Assembly: GCF_002931235.1 (NCBI RefSeq)
Contig: NZ_PSTT01000041.1
Span: 1 to 48,557, forward strand
Reading direction: 5' to 3'
DNA length: 48,557 nt
Source: Subtercola sp. Z020
Lineage (GTDB): Bacteria > Actinomycetota > Actinomycetes > Actinomycetales > Microbacteriaceae
Made by a program: the position numbers and the translations under genes. Every line of letters begins with the position of its first letter. The stretch's first letter is position 1. Below, one piece after another: positions 8,319-22,520 of this stretch. The notes under the pieces were generated by a model, which saw nothing but the letters and a program-made list of their open reading frames with translations, searched no databases and was not told the origin of the DNA.

Positions 8319-9340
8319 CCGAAGAGCTGCGCGGCCTCGTCGTACCGGGCCTGCGGAACCGTCTTCAGCTTGCCGAGTGCCTCTTCGAAGCCCACGTTGA
8401 CGATCTCGGTGCCGCGGAGCGCCACCATCTGGCCCCACGCGCCGTCTTGCACCGAGTCGCTCGCCGCCATGCCCAGCCGGGTGGCCAGCACGCGGTCGTA
8501 GGCGCTCGGCACGCCGCCGCGCTGGATGTGGCCGAGGGTCGTGGCGCGGGTCTCGATGCCCGTCATCTCCTCGATCATGGGGGCGAGCCGCTCGCCGATA
8601 CCGCCGAGGCGCGGGCGCCCGAAGGCGTCGAGGCCGCGCTCGGAGTGCGGGTCGTCTGTCTCGCCGGGAGTGAAACCCTCGGCGACGACGACGAGCGGCG
8701 ACCGACCGCGAGCGTTGGCGCTCTCGACCCAGCCGCGCACCTCCTCCATCGTGGTCTTCTGCTCGGGGATCAGGATGGCGTGGGCGCCGGCGGCCATGCC
8801 GGAGTGCAGGGCGATCCAGCCGACGTGGCGGCCCATCACCTCGGCGACCATGCAGCGGCTGTGCGAGTCCCCGGTGGTGCGCAGGCGGTCCATCGCGTCG
8901 GTCGCGATCTGCACGGCGGTGTCGAAGCCGAACGTGTAGTCGGTGGCGTCGAGGTCGTTGTCGATGGTCTTCGGCACTCCGACGATCTTCAGCCCGGCAT
9001 CCGTGAGCCGTTTGGCGGCGGCCAGGGTGCCCTCGCCGCCGATCGCGATGATGGCGTCGATGCCCTCGCGCTGCATGTTGGCCTGGATGCGCTCGGGACC
9101 GCCCTCGCCCTCGAAGGGGTTCGTGCGCGAGGTTCCGAGGATGGTGCCGCCCTCTTTGGCGATGCCCCGCACGTTGGCGCGACCGAGTTCGAGCAGATCG
9201 GAGGTGACCACACCGCGCCAGCCGCCGCGGAAGCCGACGAACTCCTGGTCGTTGATCTCCGTGCCCTTCAGCACGATGCCGCGGATGACCGCGTTCAGGC
9301 CGGGGCAGTCTCCACCGCTGGTCAGGATTCCAATACGCAT
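8315..9340 (-). CDS. pfkA: 6-phosphofructokinase, group III, probably ATP-dependent
   Basis: 341 residues. It phosphorylates fructose 6-phosphate to the 1,6-bisphosphate. It shows TSGGDCPGLNAVIRG near the N-terminus, GGEGT, VPKTIDNDL and the substrate loop of actinobacterial group III enzymes. In this group, Gly in GGEGT (instead of Asp in GGEDT) is associated with ATP rather than pyrophosphate as donor, so ATP use is inferred. The start is supported by TAGGGT 6 nt upstream of the ATG. It is divergent from uvrB (93 bp) and shares its stop region with coaE. Confidence 0.95.
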   Translation of the reverse strand: MRIGILTSGGDCPGLNAVIRGIVLKGTEINDQEFVGFRGGWRGVVTSDLLELGRANVRGIAKEGGTILGTSRTNPFEGEGGPERIQANMQREGIDAIIAIGGEGTLAAAKRLTDAGLKIVGVPKTIDNDLDATDYTFGFDTAVQIATDAMDRLRTTGDSHSRCMVAEVMGRHVGWIALHSGMAAGAHAILIPEQKTTMEEVRGWVESANARGRSPLVVVAEGFTPGETDDPHSERGLDAFGRPRLGGIGERLAPMIEEMTGIETRATTLGHIQRGGVPSAYDRVLATRLGMAASDSVQDGAWGQMVALRGTEIVNVGFEEALGKLKTVPQARYDEAAQLFG

Positions 9341-9346
9341 GGCTAT

Positions 9347-9352
9347 ACCCTA
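9347..9352 (-). promoter_or_regulatory. -10 box of a leaderless pfkA promoter
   Basis: On the minus strand TAGGGT is followed by 6 nt (ATAGCC) and the pfkA ATG at 9340. There is no ribosome-binding site. Confidence 0.55.
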
Positions 9353-9405
9353 TGGCTTTCCCGCAGAGCGTAATCGACCCCGCAACCGGCCCGGAAGGGA
9401 GCCAG

Positions 9406-9427
9406 TGTCAGTGGTGCTTCGTAAACT
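9406..9427 (+). promoter_or_regulatory. PafBC-type (RecA-NDp) DNA-damage promoter of uvrB
   Basis: TGTCAGTG (9406-9413), 8 nt, then TAAACT (9422-9427) matches the mycobacterial LexA-independent damage promoter pattern TGTCRGTG-N8-TANNNT. The -10 box ends 6 nt before the uvrB ATG, so the mRNA is predicted to be leaderless. The 18 bases from 9397 to 9414 match the uvrA promoter at 17 positions. Regulation is inferred from the motif. Confidence 0.8.
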
Positions 9428-9433
9428 TGGAGC

Positions 9434-11497
9434 ATGGAACCCACTCGCTCTGTCCGCCCCTTCGAAGTCGTCTCCGAGTACACCCCGAGCGGTGACCAGC
9501 CGGGCGCGATCGCTGAGCTGACGGCCCGCATCAACGCGGGCGAGACCGACGTGGTTCTGCTGGGTGCGACCGGTACGGGAAAGTCGGCGACCACGGCCTG
9601 GCTGATCGAGGCCGTGCAGCGGCCGACGCTCGTTCTCGCCCACAACAAGACGCTCGCGGCGCAGCTGGCGAACGAGTTCCGCGAGCTGATGCCGAACAAC
9701 GCCGTCGAGTACTTCGTGTCGTACTACGACTACTACCAGCCCGAGGCGTACGTGCCGCAGACCGACACCTTCATCGAGAAAGACAGCTCGATCAACGCCG
9801 AGGTCGAGCGACTGCGGCACTCCACGACGAACTCACTGCTCAGCAGGCGCGACGTGATCGTGGTCTCGACGGTGTCGTGCATCTACGGCCTCGGCACGCC
9901 CCAGCAGTACATGAACGCGATGATGGCGTTGCAGGTCGGCATGAAGATCGACCGCGACTGGCTCATCCGCAAGTTCATCTCCATGCAGTACCAGCGCAAC
10001 GACATCGACTTCTCGCGTGGCAACTTCCGTGTGCGCGGCGACACGATCGAGATCATCCCGGTCTACGAAGAGCTGGCGATCCGCATCGAGATGTTCGGCG
10101 ACGAGATCGAGGCTCTGTACACGCTGCACCCGCTGACCGGAGACGTGATCCGCAAGATGGATGCGATCTCCATCTTCCCGGGGTCGCACTACGTCGCCGA
10201 CAACGACGTGATGCACCGCGCGATCGGCACCATCCAGGAGGAGCTCGGCGACCGGCTGAAGCAGCTGGAGCGCGAGGGCAAGCTCCTCGAGGCGCAGCGA
10301 CTGCGCATGCGCACCACCTTCGACCTCGAGATGATGCAGCAGATCGGTTTCACGTCGGGTATTGAGAACTATTCGCGGCACATCGACGGCCGAAACCCGG
10401 GGGAGGCGCCGCACTGCCTGCTCGACTACTTCCCCGACGACTTCCTGGTCGTCATCGACGAGTCGCACGTCACCGTGCCGCAGATCGGCGCGATGTACGA
10501 AGGTGACTCGTCGCGCAAGCGCACGCTGGTCGAGCACGGGTTCCGGCTGCCGAGTGCGCTCGACAACCGCCCGCTGCGGTGGAACGAGTTCAACGACCGG
10601 GTCGGCCAGAAGGTGTACCTCTCTGCGACGCCCGGCAAGTACGAGATGGGGATCGCCGACGGCGTGGTCGAGCAGATCATCCGCCCCACCGGCCTGATCG
10701 ACCCCGAGATCATCGTGAAGCCCTCGAAGGGGCAGATCGATGACCTGCTCGAACAGATCCGCACCCGGGTCGCGAAAGACGAGCGCATCCTCGTCACGAC
10801 CCTCACCAAGAAGATGGCCGAGGAGCTCACCGACTTCATGGGGGAGCACGGGGTGCGCGTGCGCTACCTGCACTCCGACGTCGACACGCTGCGCCGGGTC
10901 GAACTGCTCACCGAGCTCCGCGCCGGCGTCTACGACGTGCTGGTCGGCATCAACCTGCTGAGGGAGGGCCTCGACCTTCCCGAGGTGTCGCTGGTCGCGA
11001 TTCTGGATGCCGACAAGGAGGGCTTCCTGCGCTCGTCGACGTCTCTCATCCAGACCATCGGGCGTGCCGCGCGAAATGTCTCCGGCCAGGTGCACATGTA
11101 CGCCGATGTGATGACGGACTCGATGGCGCGTGCGATCGAGGAGACCACGCGCCGCCGCGAGAAGCAGGTCGCGTACAACCTCGAACGCGGGGTCGACCCG
11201 CAGCCGCTCCGCAAGAAGATCAACGACATCACCGAGATGCTCGCCCGCGAGGGCGCCGACACGGCCGAACTGCTGGCCGGTCGCGGTGGCAAGAAGAAGA
11301 GCCCGACGCCGAACCTGCGGCGCGAGGGAATCGCAGCTGCCGGTGCCAACGAGCTCGAAGGCCTGATCGGCGACCTCAACGACCAGATGATGACGGCGGC
11401 GGCCGAGCTGAAGTTCGAGCTGGCCGCGCGCCTGCGTGACGAGCTCGGCGACCTCAAGCGCGAGCTCCGCCAGATGGAGAAGGCCGGCCACATCTGA
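9434..11497 (+). CDS. uvrB: Excinuclease ABC subunit B
   Basis: 687 residues. UvrB is the damage-verifying helicase-like subunit of nucleotide excision repair. It is loaded by UvrA and recruits UvrC. Visible features: Walker A GATGTGKS (residues 44-51), the beta-hairpin region [20 protein letters not shown], the DESH Walker B, SF2 helicase motifs through [10 protein letters not shown], and a C-terminal UVR domain ([25 protein letters not shown]) that contacts UvrC. Full length. Its start is fixed by the leaderless promoter. uvrA and uvrC follow after one small regulator gene. Confidence 0.98.
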   Translation: MEPTRSVRPFEVVSEYTPSGDQPGAIAELTARINAGETDVVLLGATGTGKSATTAWLIEAVQRPTLVLAHNKTLAAQLANEFRELMPNNAVEYFVSYYDYYQPEAYVPQTDTFIEKDSSINAEVERLRHSTTNSLLSRRDVIVVSTVSCIYGLGTPQQYMNAMMALQVGMKIDRDWLIRKFISMQYQRNDIDFSRGNFRVRGDTIEIIPVYEELAIRIEMFGDEIEALYTLHPLTGDVIRKMDAISIFPGSHYVADNDVMHRAIGTIQEELGDRLKQLEREGKLLEAQRLRMRTTFDLEMMQQIGFTSGIENYSRHIDGRNPGEAPHCLLDYFPDDFLVVIDESHVTVPQIGAMYEGDSSRKRTLVEHGFRLPSALDNRPLRWNEFNDRVGQKVYLSATPGKYEMGIADGVVEQIIRPTGLIDPEIIVKPSKGQIDDLLEQIRTRVAKDERILVTTLTKKMAEELTDFMGEHGVRVRYLHSDVDTLRRVELLTELRAGVYDVLVGINLLREGLDLPEVSLVAILDADKEGFLRSSTSLIQTIGRAARNVSGQVHMYADVMTDSMARAIEETTRRREKQVAYNLERGVDPQPLRKKINDITEMLAREGADTAELLAGRGGKKKSPTPNLRREGIAAAGANELEGLIGDLNDQMMTAAAELKFELAARLRDELGDLKRELRQMEKAGHI

Positions 11498-11590
11498 GTT
11501 AGGCTGATCCAACCGGGAGATGAGCAAGGCTCAGAAGCCCGGGGTGCGTGCGCTCTGGTCGCAGAGCACTCAGGTGGGTACTCATGAGGT

Positions 11591-11890
11591 ATGCCAGAAC
11601 TGCACTCGGAAGCCGCCCGCATCTTCGGGGATCGCGTGCGATCCAGTCGCCTGCAGCTCGGGGTCAGCCAGGAGCACGTCGCCGAGCTCGCCGAGATGCA
11701 CGTGACGAACGTCGGCAAGATCGAGCGCGGCCAGACGAACCCGAGCCTCTCGACGATCGTCGCGCTGGCCGGGGCGCTGAGCGCCGACCCGGGGTCGTGG
11801 GTCACCGGCATCCGTCCCGAGATGGTTCCGGGGCGGTCGCACACCCTCACCGCGGCCGAATTCATCCGAGAGCGTAGTCGGCGTGCCTAG
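11591..11890 (+). CDS. XRE-family helix-turn-helix protein
   Basis: 99 residues. Residues about 10-68 form an HTH_3/Cro-CI domain: [48 protein letters not shown] short tail after residue 70 shows no sensor domain. It sits alone between uvrB and uvrA, both with damage-type promoters. Whether it regulates them is unknown. TACTCA lies 6 nt before the ATG, a poorer -10 than those of its neighbours. An unrelated housekeeping role is equally possible. Confidence 0.85.
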   Translation: MPELHSEAARIFGDRVRSSRLQLGVSQEHVAELAEMHVTNVGKIERGQTNPSLSTIVALAGALSADPGSWVTGIRPEMVPGRSHTLTAAEFIRERSRRA

Positions 11891-11913
11891 CACACGGCGG
11901 CCACGGGAGGCAG

Positions 11914-11935
11914 TGTCAGTGGCAGACCATAGACT
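11914..11935 (+). promoter_or_regulatory. PafBC-type (RecA-NDp) DNA-damage promoter of uvrA
   Basis: TGTCAGTG (11914-11921), 8 nt, then TAGACT (11930-11935), the same architecture as uvrB. Six nt (TCTAAG) separate the -10 box from the GTG start at 11942. Confidence 0.82.
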
Positions 11936-11941
11936 TCTAAG

Positions 11942-14829
<2,888 letters not shown>

Positions 14830-14833
<4 letters not shown>

Positions 14834-16683
14834 CCGACACCGTCAGCTATCGCCCGAAGGCGGGGGAGATCCCCACCCAACCGGGCGTGTACCGTTTTCG
14901 CGACGCCAACAAGCGCGTGCTGTACGTCGGCAAGGCGCAGAACCTGCGTGCCCGGCTGAGCAACTACTTCGCGCCGCTCCGCAGCCTGCACGAGCGCACC
15001 CGTCGCATGGTGACCACCGCGTCGAGCGTGGAATGGACGGTCGTCGGCACCGACGTCGAGGCCCTGCAGCTCGAGTACACGTGGATCAAGGAGTTCGACC
15101 CGCCGTTCAACGTCAAGTTCCGCGACGACAAGAGCTACCCGTTCATGGCGATCACCCTGGCCGACGAGGCACCGCGGGTGATGGTCACCCGCAACCAGAA
15201 GATCAAGGGTGCCAAGTACTTCGGCCCGTACCCGAAGATCTGGGCCGTGCACGACACGATCGACCTGATGATCAAGGCGTTCCCGATCCGCACCTGCTCG
15301 GATTCGAGTTACAAGAAGGCGATGCAGACCGGTCGGCCCTGCTTCCCCGGCCAGATCGGCCGGTGCGGTGGCCCCTGTTCGGGCAAGGTCACGATCGAGG
15401 AGCACCGCGAGCTCGTCAACGACTTCATCGCGTTCATGAACGGGCACGACAAGCGGTTCGTCACCGAGACGACGAAGCGGATGCGCGAAGCCTCAGAGGC
15501 GCAGGAGTACGAGAAGGCGGCCCGCTTCCGCGACCAGCTGCAGGCGCTCGACGCCGTTCTCGAGAAGAGCACCGTCGTGCTGGCCGACAGCGTCGACACC
15601 GACCTCTTCGGCATCGAGCACGACGAGCTCGCGGCGGCGGTGCAGCAGTTCATCGTGCGCGGCGGCCGCATCCGGGGCGTGCGCGCATGGATGGTCGACA
15701 AAGAACTCGACCTGACCACCGCAGAACTCGTCGACTCCATTCTGCAGACCGCCTATGAGGGCCTCGTTCCTCCGCGGGAAATCATCGTGCCCGACCTGCC
15801 CGACGACGCCCGCGAGCTCGAACAGTGGCTCTCCGAACGCCGCGGCACCTCCAAGGTCACCCTGAAGACCGCGCAGCGCGGGGAGAAGGCCGCGCTGATG
15901 CAGACGGCGACCCTCAACGCGAAGAACGCGCTCATGCTGTACAAGATGCGCCGCAGCAGCGACTTCGTCGCCCGCACGGAGGCGCTCACCGACATCCAGA
16001 ACGGGCTCGGGATGCCCGACGCACCGCTTCGCATGGAGTGCTTCGACGTCTCCCACCTCGGCGGCACGAACGTCGTCGCCTCGATGGTGGTCTTCGAAGA
16101 CGGCCTCGCCCGTAAAGACCAGTACCGCCGGTTCACCATCCCGGAGACGACCGACGACACCGACTCGATCTACCAAGTCATCACGAGGCGGCTGGCCTAT
16201 CTCGAGGAGGGGTCGGAGCGGAGCGAATCCGACACCGCAGCGAAGAAGTTCTCGTACCCGCCGAACCTGCTGATCGTCGACGGCGGCCAGCCCCAGGTGC
16301 AGGCGGCCGCGCGGGCCCTGCGGGAGTCGGGCGTGCAGGGCATCTTCCTCGCGGGGCTCGCCAAACGGCTCGAAGAGATCTGGCTGCCCGACGACGACTA
16401 CCCCGTCATTCTGCCGCGTGGCAGCGAGGCGCTCTTCCTGCTGCAGCGCATCCGCGACGAGGCCCACCGTTTCGCGATCACGCACCAGCGCGCCCGGCGC
16501 AAACGCGACATCCATTCGGTGCTCTCGGAGATCCCCGGCCTCGGCCCCGCGCGCGTCAAGACCCTGCTGAAGGAGTTCGGCTCGGTCTCGAAGCTGAAGG
16601 AGGCGACGCCCGAGCAGATCGCCGAGGTGAAGGGTGTCGGCCCCACGCTCGCGGCCACGATCCACCAGCAGCTCCGCGCCTGA
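14830..16683 (+). CDS. uvrC: Excinuclease ABC subunit C
   Basis: 617 residues. UvrC makes the 3' and 5' incisions in excision repair. The N-terminal GIY-YIG nuclease is seen as [25 protein letters not shown] (3' cut). A UVR domain for UvrB binding lies near residues 205-240. The RNase H-like domain for the 5' cut includes [11 protein letters not shown] and [11 protein letters not shown], and two helix-hairpin-helix motifs end the protein ([30 protein letters not shown]). The 4-nt overlap with uvrA gives one operon. Confidence 0.98.
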
Positions 16684-16699
16684 GCATGCCCCGGCCCGA

Positions 16700-16705
16700 T
16701 AGTCT
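16700..16705 (+). promoter_or_regulatory. -10 box of a leaderless rapZ promoter
   Basis: TAGTCT is followed by 6 nt and the rapZ ATG at 16712. rapZ can therefore be transcribed separately from uvrC, whose stop is 28 nt upstream. Confidence 0.55.
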
Positions 16706-16711
16706 TGAAGC

Positions 16712-17590
16712 ATGACACCCGAGACCGCTGGGCAGCAGGAAGTGCTCATCGTGACCGGCATGTCGGGTGCCGGTCGCTCGACGGTGGCGAATGCCCTCGA
16801 AGACCTCGGCTGGTATGTTGTCGACAACCTGCCGCCGCAGATGCTGCGCCCGCTCGTCGACCTCGCCGAGCACGCCGGCTCCACGCTGCCGCGCCTGGCC
16901 GCCGTCGTCGACGTGCGCGGGCGTGACTTCTTCGCCGACCTGCAGGAGATCATCCAGGCTCTCCGCAGCGGAATCCAGCTGCGCGTGGTGTTCCTCGAAG
17001 CGACCGACTCCGCACTGGTGCGGCGCTTCGAGCAGGTGCGCCGGCCGCACCCCCTGCAGGGCGATGGAACGCTGCTCGACGGTATCGGGGCCGAGCGCGC
17101 GCGCATGACGGCCATCCGCGAGTCGAGCGACATCATCATTGACACCTCCGACCTGAACATCCACCAGCTCGCGAACGCCGTGCAGGAGCGCTTCTCCGCC
17201 GTCGACACAGCCGGGGTGCAGGTCACGATCATGAGCTTCGGCTTCAAGTACGGCGCCCCGGCCGACGCCGACGCGATGGCCGACTGCCGCTTCATCCCGA
17301 ACCCCTTCTGGATTCCTGAGCTGAAAGACAAGACGGGCCTCGACGCCGAGGTCAGCGAGTACGTGCTCGGCCAGCAGGGCGCCGAAGATTTCATCGAGAA
17401 CTACGCCAAGGCGCTGGCACCTGTGCTCGCCGGCTACCAGCGCGAGAACAAACGCCACGCCACAATTGCCATAGGCTGCACGGGCGGCAAACACCGCTCG
17501 GTCGCCGTGGCTCGCAGGCTGGCAGACCTGGTCAGCACGAATCCCGGCGTTGTGGTGAGTGTCAAACACCGCGACCTCGGTCGCGAATAG
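16712..17590 (+). CDS. rapZ: RapZ/YvcJ family nucleotide-binding protein
   Basis: 292 residues. The N-terminal P-loop is GMSGAGRS (residues 16-23), with Arg in place of the Walker A Lys, as in many RapZ proteins. It is followed by WYVVDNLPPQML. The C-terminal half contains the RNA/GlcN6P-binding block FGFKYG...DCRFIPNPFW and IAIGCTGGKHRSV. In E. coli RapZ guides RNase E to GlmZ; the actinobacterial role is less clear. It normally sits in a rapZ-yvcK-whiA cluster, but here yvcK is absent between rapZ and whiA. Confidence 0.94.
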   Translation: MTPETAGQQEVLIVTGMSGAGRSTVANALEDLGWYVVDNLPPQMLRPLVDLAEHAGSTLPRLAAVVDVRGRDFFADLQEIIQALRSGIQLRVVFLEATDSALVRRFEQVRRPHPLQGDGTLLDGIGAERARMTAIRESSDIIIDTSDLNIHQLANAVQERFSAVDTAGVQVTIMSFGFKYGAPADADAMADCRFIPNPFWIPELKDKTGLDAEVSEYVLGQQGAEDFIENYAKALAPVLAGYQRENKRHATIAIGCTGGKHRSVAVARRLADLVSTNPGVVVSVKHRDLGRE

Positions 17591-17647
17591 TCTCAGCCCC
17601 ACACCCCCACGAGGGAACTGTGCTGCTGACGAAGGAGATGGAAGAGA

Positions 17648-18625
17648 TTGGCCCTCACCGCCGATGTCAAGAACGAACTGACAGAAGTCGTTGTCAGCAG
17701 AACCTCAGCACGCGCGGCTGAACTCGCGACCATACTGCGTTTCGCCGGCGGCCTGCACCTCATCTCGGGGCGCATCGCGATCGAATCCGAACTCGACACT
17801 CCTGAGCTTGTGAAGCGGGTGCGCAAAGACCTCGCCGAACTCTACGGAGTGCGGGGCGACGTTCAGCTGGTCTCGGCCTCCGGTGTGCGCCGCGGCAGCT
17901 ACTACCTCGTGCGGGTGCTCGAGGGCGGCGAGACGCTCGCGCGTCAGACGGGGCTTCTGGATGCTCGGCGGCGCCCCATCCGCGGCCTCCCCAACCGGCT
18001 CACCACGGGCTCCATCGACGAGCTCGGTGCCGTCTGGCGCGGGGCCTTCCTCGCCCAGGGCTCTCTGACTGACCCCGGCCGCTCCGCAGCCCTCGAGGTG
18101 GTGTGCCCCGGGAACGAGGCCGCCATGGCCCTGGTCGGCGCCGCCGCCCGCCTGCACGTGGCGGCCAAGGCCCGCGAGGTGCGGGGCGTGCACCGCGTCG
18201 TCATCCGCGACGGCGAGGCCATCGCCTCGATGCTCGGCCTGATGGGCGCGAAGAAGTCCGTCGCCCGCTGGGAGGAGATGCGCCAGCGCCGCGAGGTGCG
18301 CGCCACGGCGAACCGCCTGGTGAACTTCGACGACGCGAACCTGCGCCGATCGGCCCAGGCCGCGGTCGCTGCCTGCTCCCGTGTCGAACGGGCCCTCGAG
18401 ATCATCGGCGACGAGGTCCCCGAGCACCTGCGCTATGCCGGTGAACTCCGCCTGAACTTTCGGGACGCGAGCCTCGACGAGCTGGGCCACCACGCCGACC
18501 CGCCCATGACGAAAGACGCGATCGCCGGGCGCATCCGGCGCCTGCTCGCGATGGCCGACAAGAAGGCACTCGACCTCGGCATCCCCGGCACAGACGCCAA
18601 CCTGCCGCCCGATCTCGACGACTGA
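17648..18625 (+). CDS. whiA: WhiA sporulation/cell-division regulator homologue
   Basis: 325 residues. It has an N-terminal LAGLIDADG-like fold (residues ~1-210) and a C-terminal HTH (residues ~220-310, including [40 protein letters not shown]). WhiA controls division and sporulation genes in Streptomyces and is kept in non-sporulating actinobacteria. The start is a TTG at 17648 ([11 protein letters not shown]), which fits the conserved N-terminus. AAGGAG at 17632-17637 lies 10 nt upstream, and the nearby ATG at 17638 is out of frame. The 57-bp gap to rapZ shows no clear terminator. Confidence 0.95.
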   Translation: MALTADVKNELTEVVVSRTSARAAELATILRFAGGLHLISGRIAIESELDTPELVKRVRKDLAELYGVRGDVQLVSASGVRRGSYYLVRVLEGGETLARQTGLLDARRRPIRGLPNRLTTGSIDELGAVWRGAFLAQGSLTDPGRSAALEVVCPGNEAAMALVGAAARLHVAAKAREVRGVHRVVIRDGEAIASMLGLMGAKKSVARWEEMRQRREVRATANRLVNFDDANLRRSAQAAVAACSRVERALEIIGDEVPEHLRYAGELRLNFRDASLDELGHHADPPMTKDAIAGRIRRLLAMADKKALDLGIPGTDANLPPDLDD

Positions 18626-18628
18626 CGG

Positions 18629-18644
18629 ATTCATTAGACTGAAT
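18629..18644 (+). promoter_or_regulatory. sodA promoter with a small inverted repeat
   Basis: TAGACT (18635-18640) is a good -10 about 25 nt before the AUG. It is embedded in ATTCA (18629-18633) and TGAAT (18640-18644), a 5-bp inverted repeat that could be an operator. The repeat is short and may be chance. Confidence 0.45.
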
Positions 18645-18668
18645 GAGACCACGTACAAGGAGAAAATG

Positions 18669-20409
<1,741 letters not shown>

Positions 20410-20430
20410 CCGCAACCAGAAACACGAGAA

Positions 20431-21651
20431 GTGACGATACGAACGCTTGACTCCCTCGGGTCGCTCGACGGCAAGACCGTCATCATCCGCTGCGACCTGA
20501 ATGTCCCCGTGAAAGACGGCGTCATCACCGACGACGGGCGTATTCGGGCGTCGCTTCCCACGCTTCAGGCCCTGGCCTCCCAGGGCGCCAAGGTGGTCAT
20601 TGTGAGCCACCTCGGTCGCCCTGAGGGGGCGCCTGAGGCGAAGTACAGCCTCGGCCCCGTCGCGGCGCGGCTCTCCGAGCTGCTCGATGAGCCGGTCGCC
20701 TTCGCCGAAGACACGGTTGGCGCGTCGGCTCAGGATGCCGCGGCCACCCTCGCGGGCGACGGCACCTTCCTCCTTCTGGAGAACCTCCGGTTCAACCCGG
20801 GGGAGACCTCGAAGGACGACGCCGAGCGCCGGGCCTTCGCCCAGCAGCTCGCCGACTTCGCCGATGTCTTCGTCTCCGACGGATTCGGTGTCGTGCACCG
20901 CAAGCAGGCGAGCGTCTACGAGCTCGCCGAAATGCTGCCGAGCGCGGCTGGGCTTCTGATCGAGACCGAACTCGGCGTGCTCGAGAAGCTCACCGAGAAG
21001 CCGACCCGGCCCTACGCCGTCGTGCTCGGCGGGTCGAAGGTCTCCGACAAGCTCGGGGTCATCGGCCATCTGCTGCCGAAGGTCGACTCGCTGCTGATCG
21101 GTGGTGGCATGCTCTTCACCTTCCTCGCCGCCCAGGGTTACCAGGTCGGTGCGAGCCTGCTCGAGAAGGACCAGATCGACACGGTGAAGGGCTACCTCGA
21201 GAAGGCTGCAGAGCTCGGTGTGAAGATCGTTCTGCCGACCGACGTCGTCGTGGCGTCGAAGTTCGGTGCAGACGCCGAGCACACCGTCACCAGCGCCGAG
21301 ACCATCGAAGAGACGCCGTTCGGCCAGAGTGGCCTCGGGCTCGACATCGGGCCCGAGACGGCGGCCACGTTCGCCGGCATCATCGAGTCCGCACACACCG
21401 TCTTCTGGAACGGCCCGATGGGCGTGTTCGAGCTGGCTCCCTTCGCCGAGGGAACCCGATCCATTGCCGCAGCCCTCACCGAGGTCGACGGCCTCGGCGT
21501 GGTCGGCGGCGGCGACTCCGCCGCGGCGGTTCGCGCCCTCGGCTTCACCGACGACCAATTCGGTCACATCTCCACGGGCGGCGGTGCGAGCCTCGAATTC
21601 CTCGAGGGCAAGCGCCTGCCCGGCCTCGACGTTCTCGGATGGACAGCATGA
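20431..21651 (+). CDS. pgk: Phosphoglycerate kinase
   Basis: 406 residues. It makes ATP from 1,3-bisphosphoglycerate. It shows the N-terminal RCDLNVPVKDG and SHLGRPEG substrate motifs, the VLGGSKVSDKLGVI hinge block and the C-terminal GGGDSAAAV nucleotide loop. The start is GTG, 21 nt after gap. The stop overlaps the tpiA start (ATGA at 21648-21651), giving a tightly coupled glycolytic operon. Confidence 0.97.
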   Translation: MTIRTLDSLGSLDGKTVIIRCDLNVPVKDGVITDDGRIRASLPTLQALASQGAKVVIVSHLGRPEGAPEAKYSLGPVAARLSELLDEPVAFAEDTVGASAQDAAATLAGDGTFLLLENLRFNPGETSKDDAERRAFAQQLADFADVFVSDGFGVVHRKQASVYELAEMLPSAAGLLIETELGVLEKLTEKPTRPYAVVLGGSKVSDKLGVIGHLLPKVDSLLIGGGMLFTFLAAQGYQVGASLLEKDQIDTVKGYLEKAAELGVKIVLPTDVVVASKFGADAEHTVTSAETIEETPFGQSGLGLDIGPETAATFAGIIESAHTVFWNGPMGVFELAPFAEGTRSIAAALTEVDGLGVVGGGDSAAAVRALGFTDDQFGHISTGGGASLEFLEGKRLPGLDVLGWTA

Positions 21652-22433
21652 CGAACCGCACCCCCCTCATCGCCGGCAACTGGAAGATGAATCTCGACCA
21701 CCTGCAGTCGATCGCCTTCGTGCAGAAGCTCGCGTGGAGCCTGAAAGACGCTGCGCACAGCTTCGACGATGTCGAGGTCGCCATCTTCCCGCCGTTCACC
21801 GACCTCCGTTCGGTGCAGACGCTGGTCGCCGCCGACAAGCTCGAACTCGCCTATGGCGGTCAGGATGTCTCGGCTCACGACTCCGGTGCATACACCGGCG
21901 AGATCTCGGGCCAGTTCCTGGCCAAGCTCGACTGCGCCTACGTCATCATCGGGCACTCGGAGCGGCGCACCCTGCACAACGAGACCGACGAGCAGATCGG
22001 GGCCAAGGTCGCTGCCGCGCTCAAGAACGGTCTCGTTCCCGTGCTCTGCGTCGGCGAGACGGCCGAAGACCTCGAGAAGTTCGGCCCGAGCGCCGTGCCG
22101 GTCGCGCAGTTGAAGGCCGCCCTCGCCGGTGTCGCCTCCGACGCGAACATCGTCGTCGCCTACGAGCCGGTCTGGGCCATCGGATCGGGCCAGGCCGCAA
22201 CGCCAGACCAGGCCGAGCAGGTCTGCGCCGCTCTCCGCGCAGAGCTCGCCGACACGTTGAGCGCCGAAACGGCTGCGGCCACCCGCATCCTGTACGGCGG
22301 TTCCGTCAAGTCGGGCAACATCGCGGGGTTCATGCGCGAGCCCAACGTCGACGGCGCCCTCGTGGGTGGCGCGAGCCTCGACCTCGACGAATTCAGTGCG
22401 ATCGTGCGCTACAAGAAGCACGTCGGAGTGTAG
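21648..22433 (+). CDS. tpiA: Triose-phosphate isomerase
   Basis: 261 residues. It interconverts DHAP and glyceraldehyde 3-phosphate. The start AGNWKMN is typical, with catalytic His-103 in IIGHSERR and Glu-173 in AYEPVWAIG, and the GGSVKSGN phosphate loop. An in-frame ATG exists 9 nt earlier (21639); the one at 21648, overlapping the pgk stop, gives the standard N-terminus. Confidence 0.97.
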   Translation: MTNRTPLIAGNWKMNLDHLQSIAFVQKLAWSLKDAAHSFDDVEVAIFPPFTDLRSVQTLVAADKLELAYGGQDVSAHDSGAYTGEISGQFLAKLDCAYVIIGHSERRTLHNETDEQIGAKVAAALKNGLVPVLCVGETAEDLEKFGPSAVPVAQLKAALAGVASDANIVVAYEPVWAIGSGQAATPDQAEQVCAALRAELADTLSAETAAATRILYGGSVKSGNIAGFMREPNVDGALVGGASLDLDEFSAIVRYKKHVGV

Positions 22434-22460
22434 CAAATCTCGTTTTCAGCACGGCCACGG

Positions 22461-22466
22461 TATACT
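22461..22466 (+). promoter_or_regulatory. -10 box of the secG promoter
   Basis: TATACT, one of the best -10 matches in the window, lies 27 nt after the tpiA stop and 55 nt before the secG start. No convincing -35 is visible, so secG may also receive read-through from tpiA. Confidence 0.55.
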
Positions 22467-22520
22467 CAGACGTGGTCGTGCGGGGGCTGACCGTCTTCCG
22501 TCTTGTGTGAAAGGTAACCG

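Noticed and set aside
9833-11527. 564-residue minus-strand frame opposite uvrB
   Set aside because: Antisense shadow: rich in Asp, Val, Leu and His from complemented codons, and uvrB is unmistakable.
11498-11590. Damage promoter for the HTH gene
   Set aside because: No TGTCRGTG box at the right spacing, and the -10 candidate TACTCA lacks the final T.
15493-17394. 633-residue minus-strand frame opposite uvrC and rapZ
   Set aside because: It spans two well-defined genes on the other strand and has no domain.
22434-22520. Possible small RNA or tRNA between tpiA and secG
   Set aside because: The stretch holds a good -10 box but no cloverleaf or stable fold; it is best read as the secG promoter and leader.
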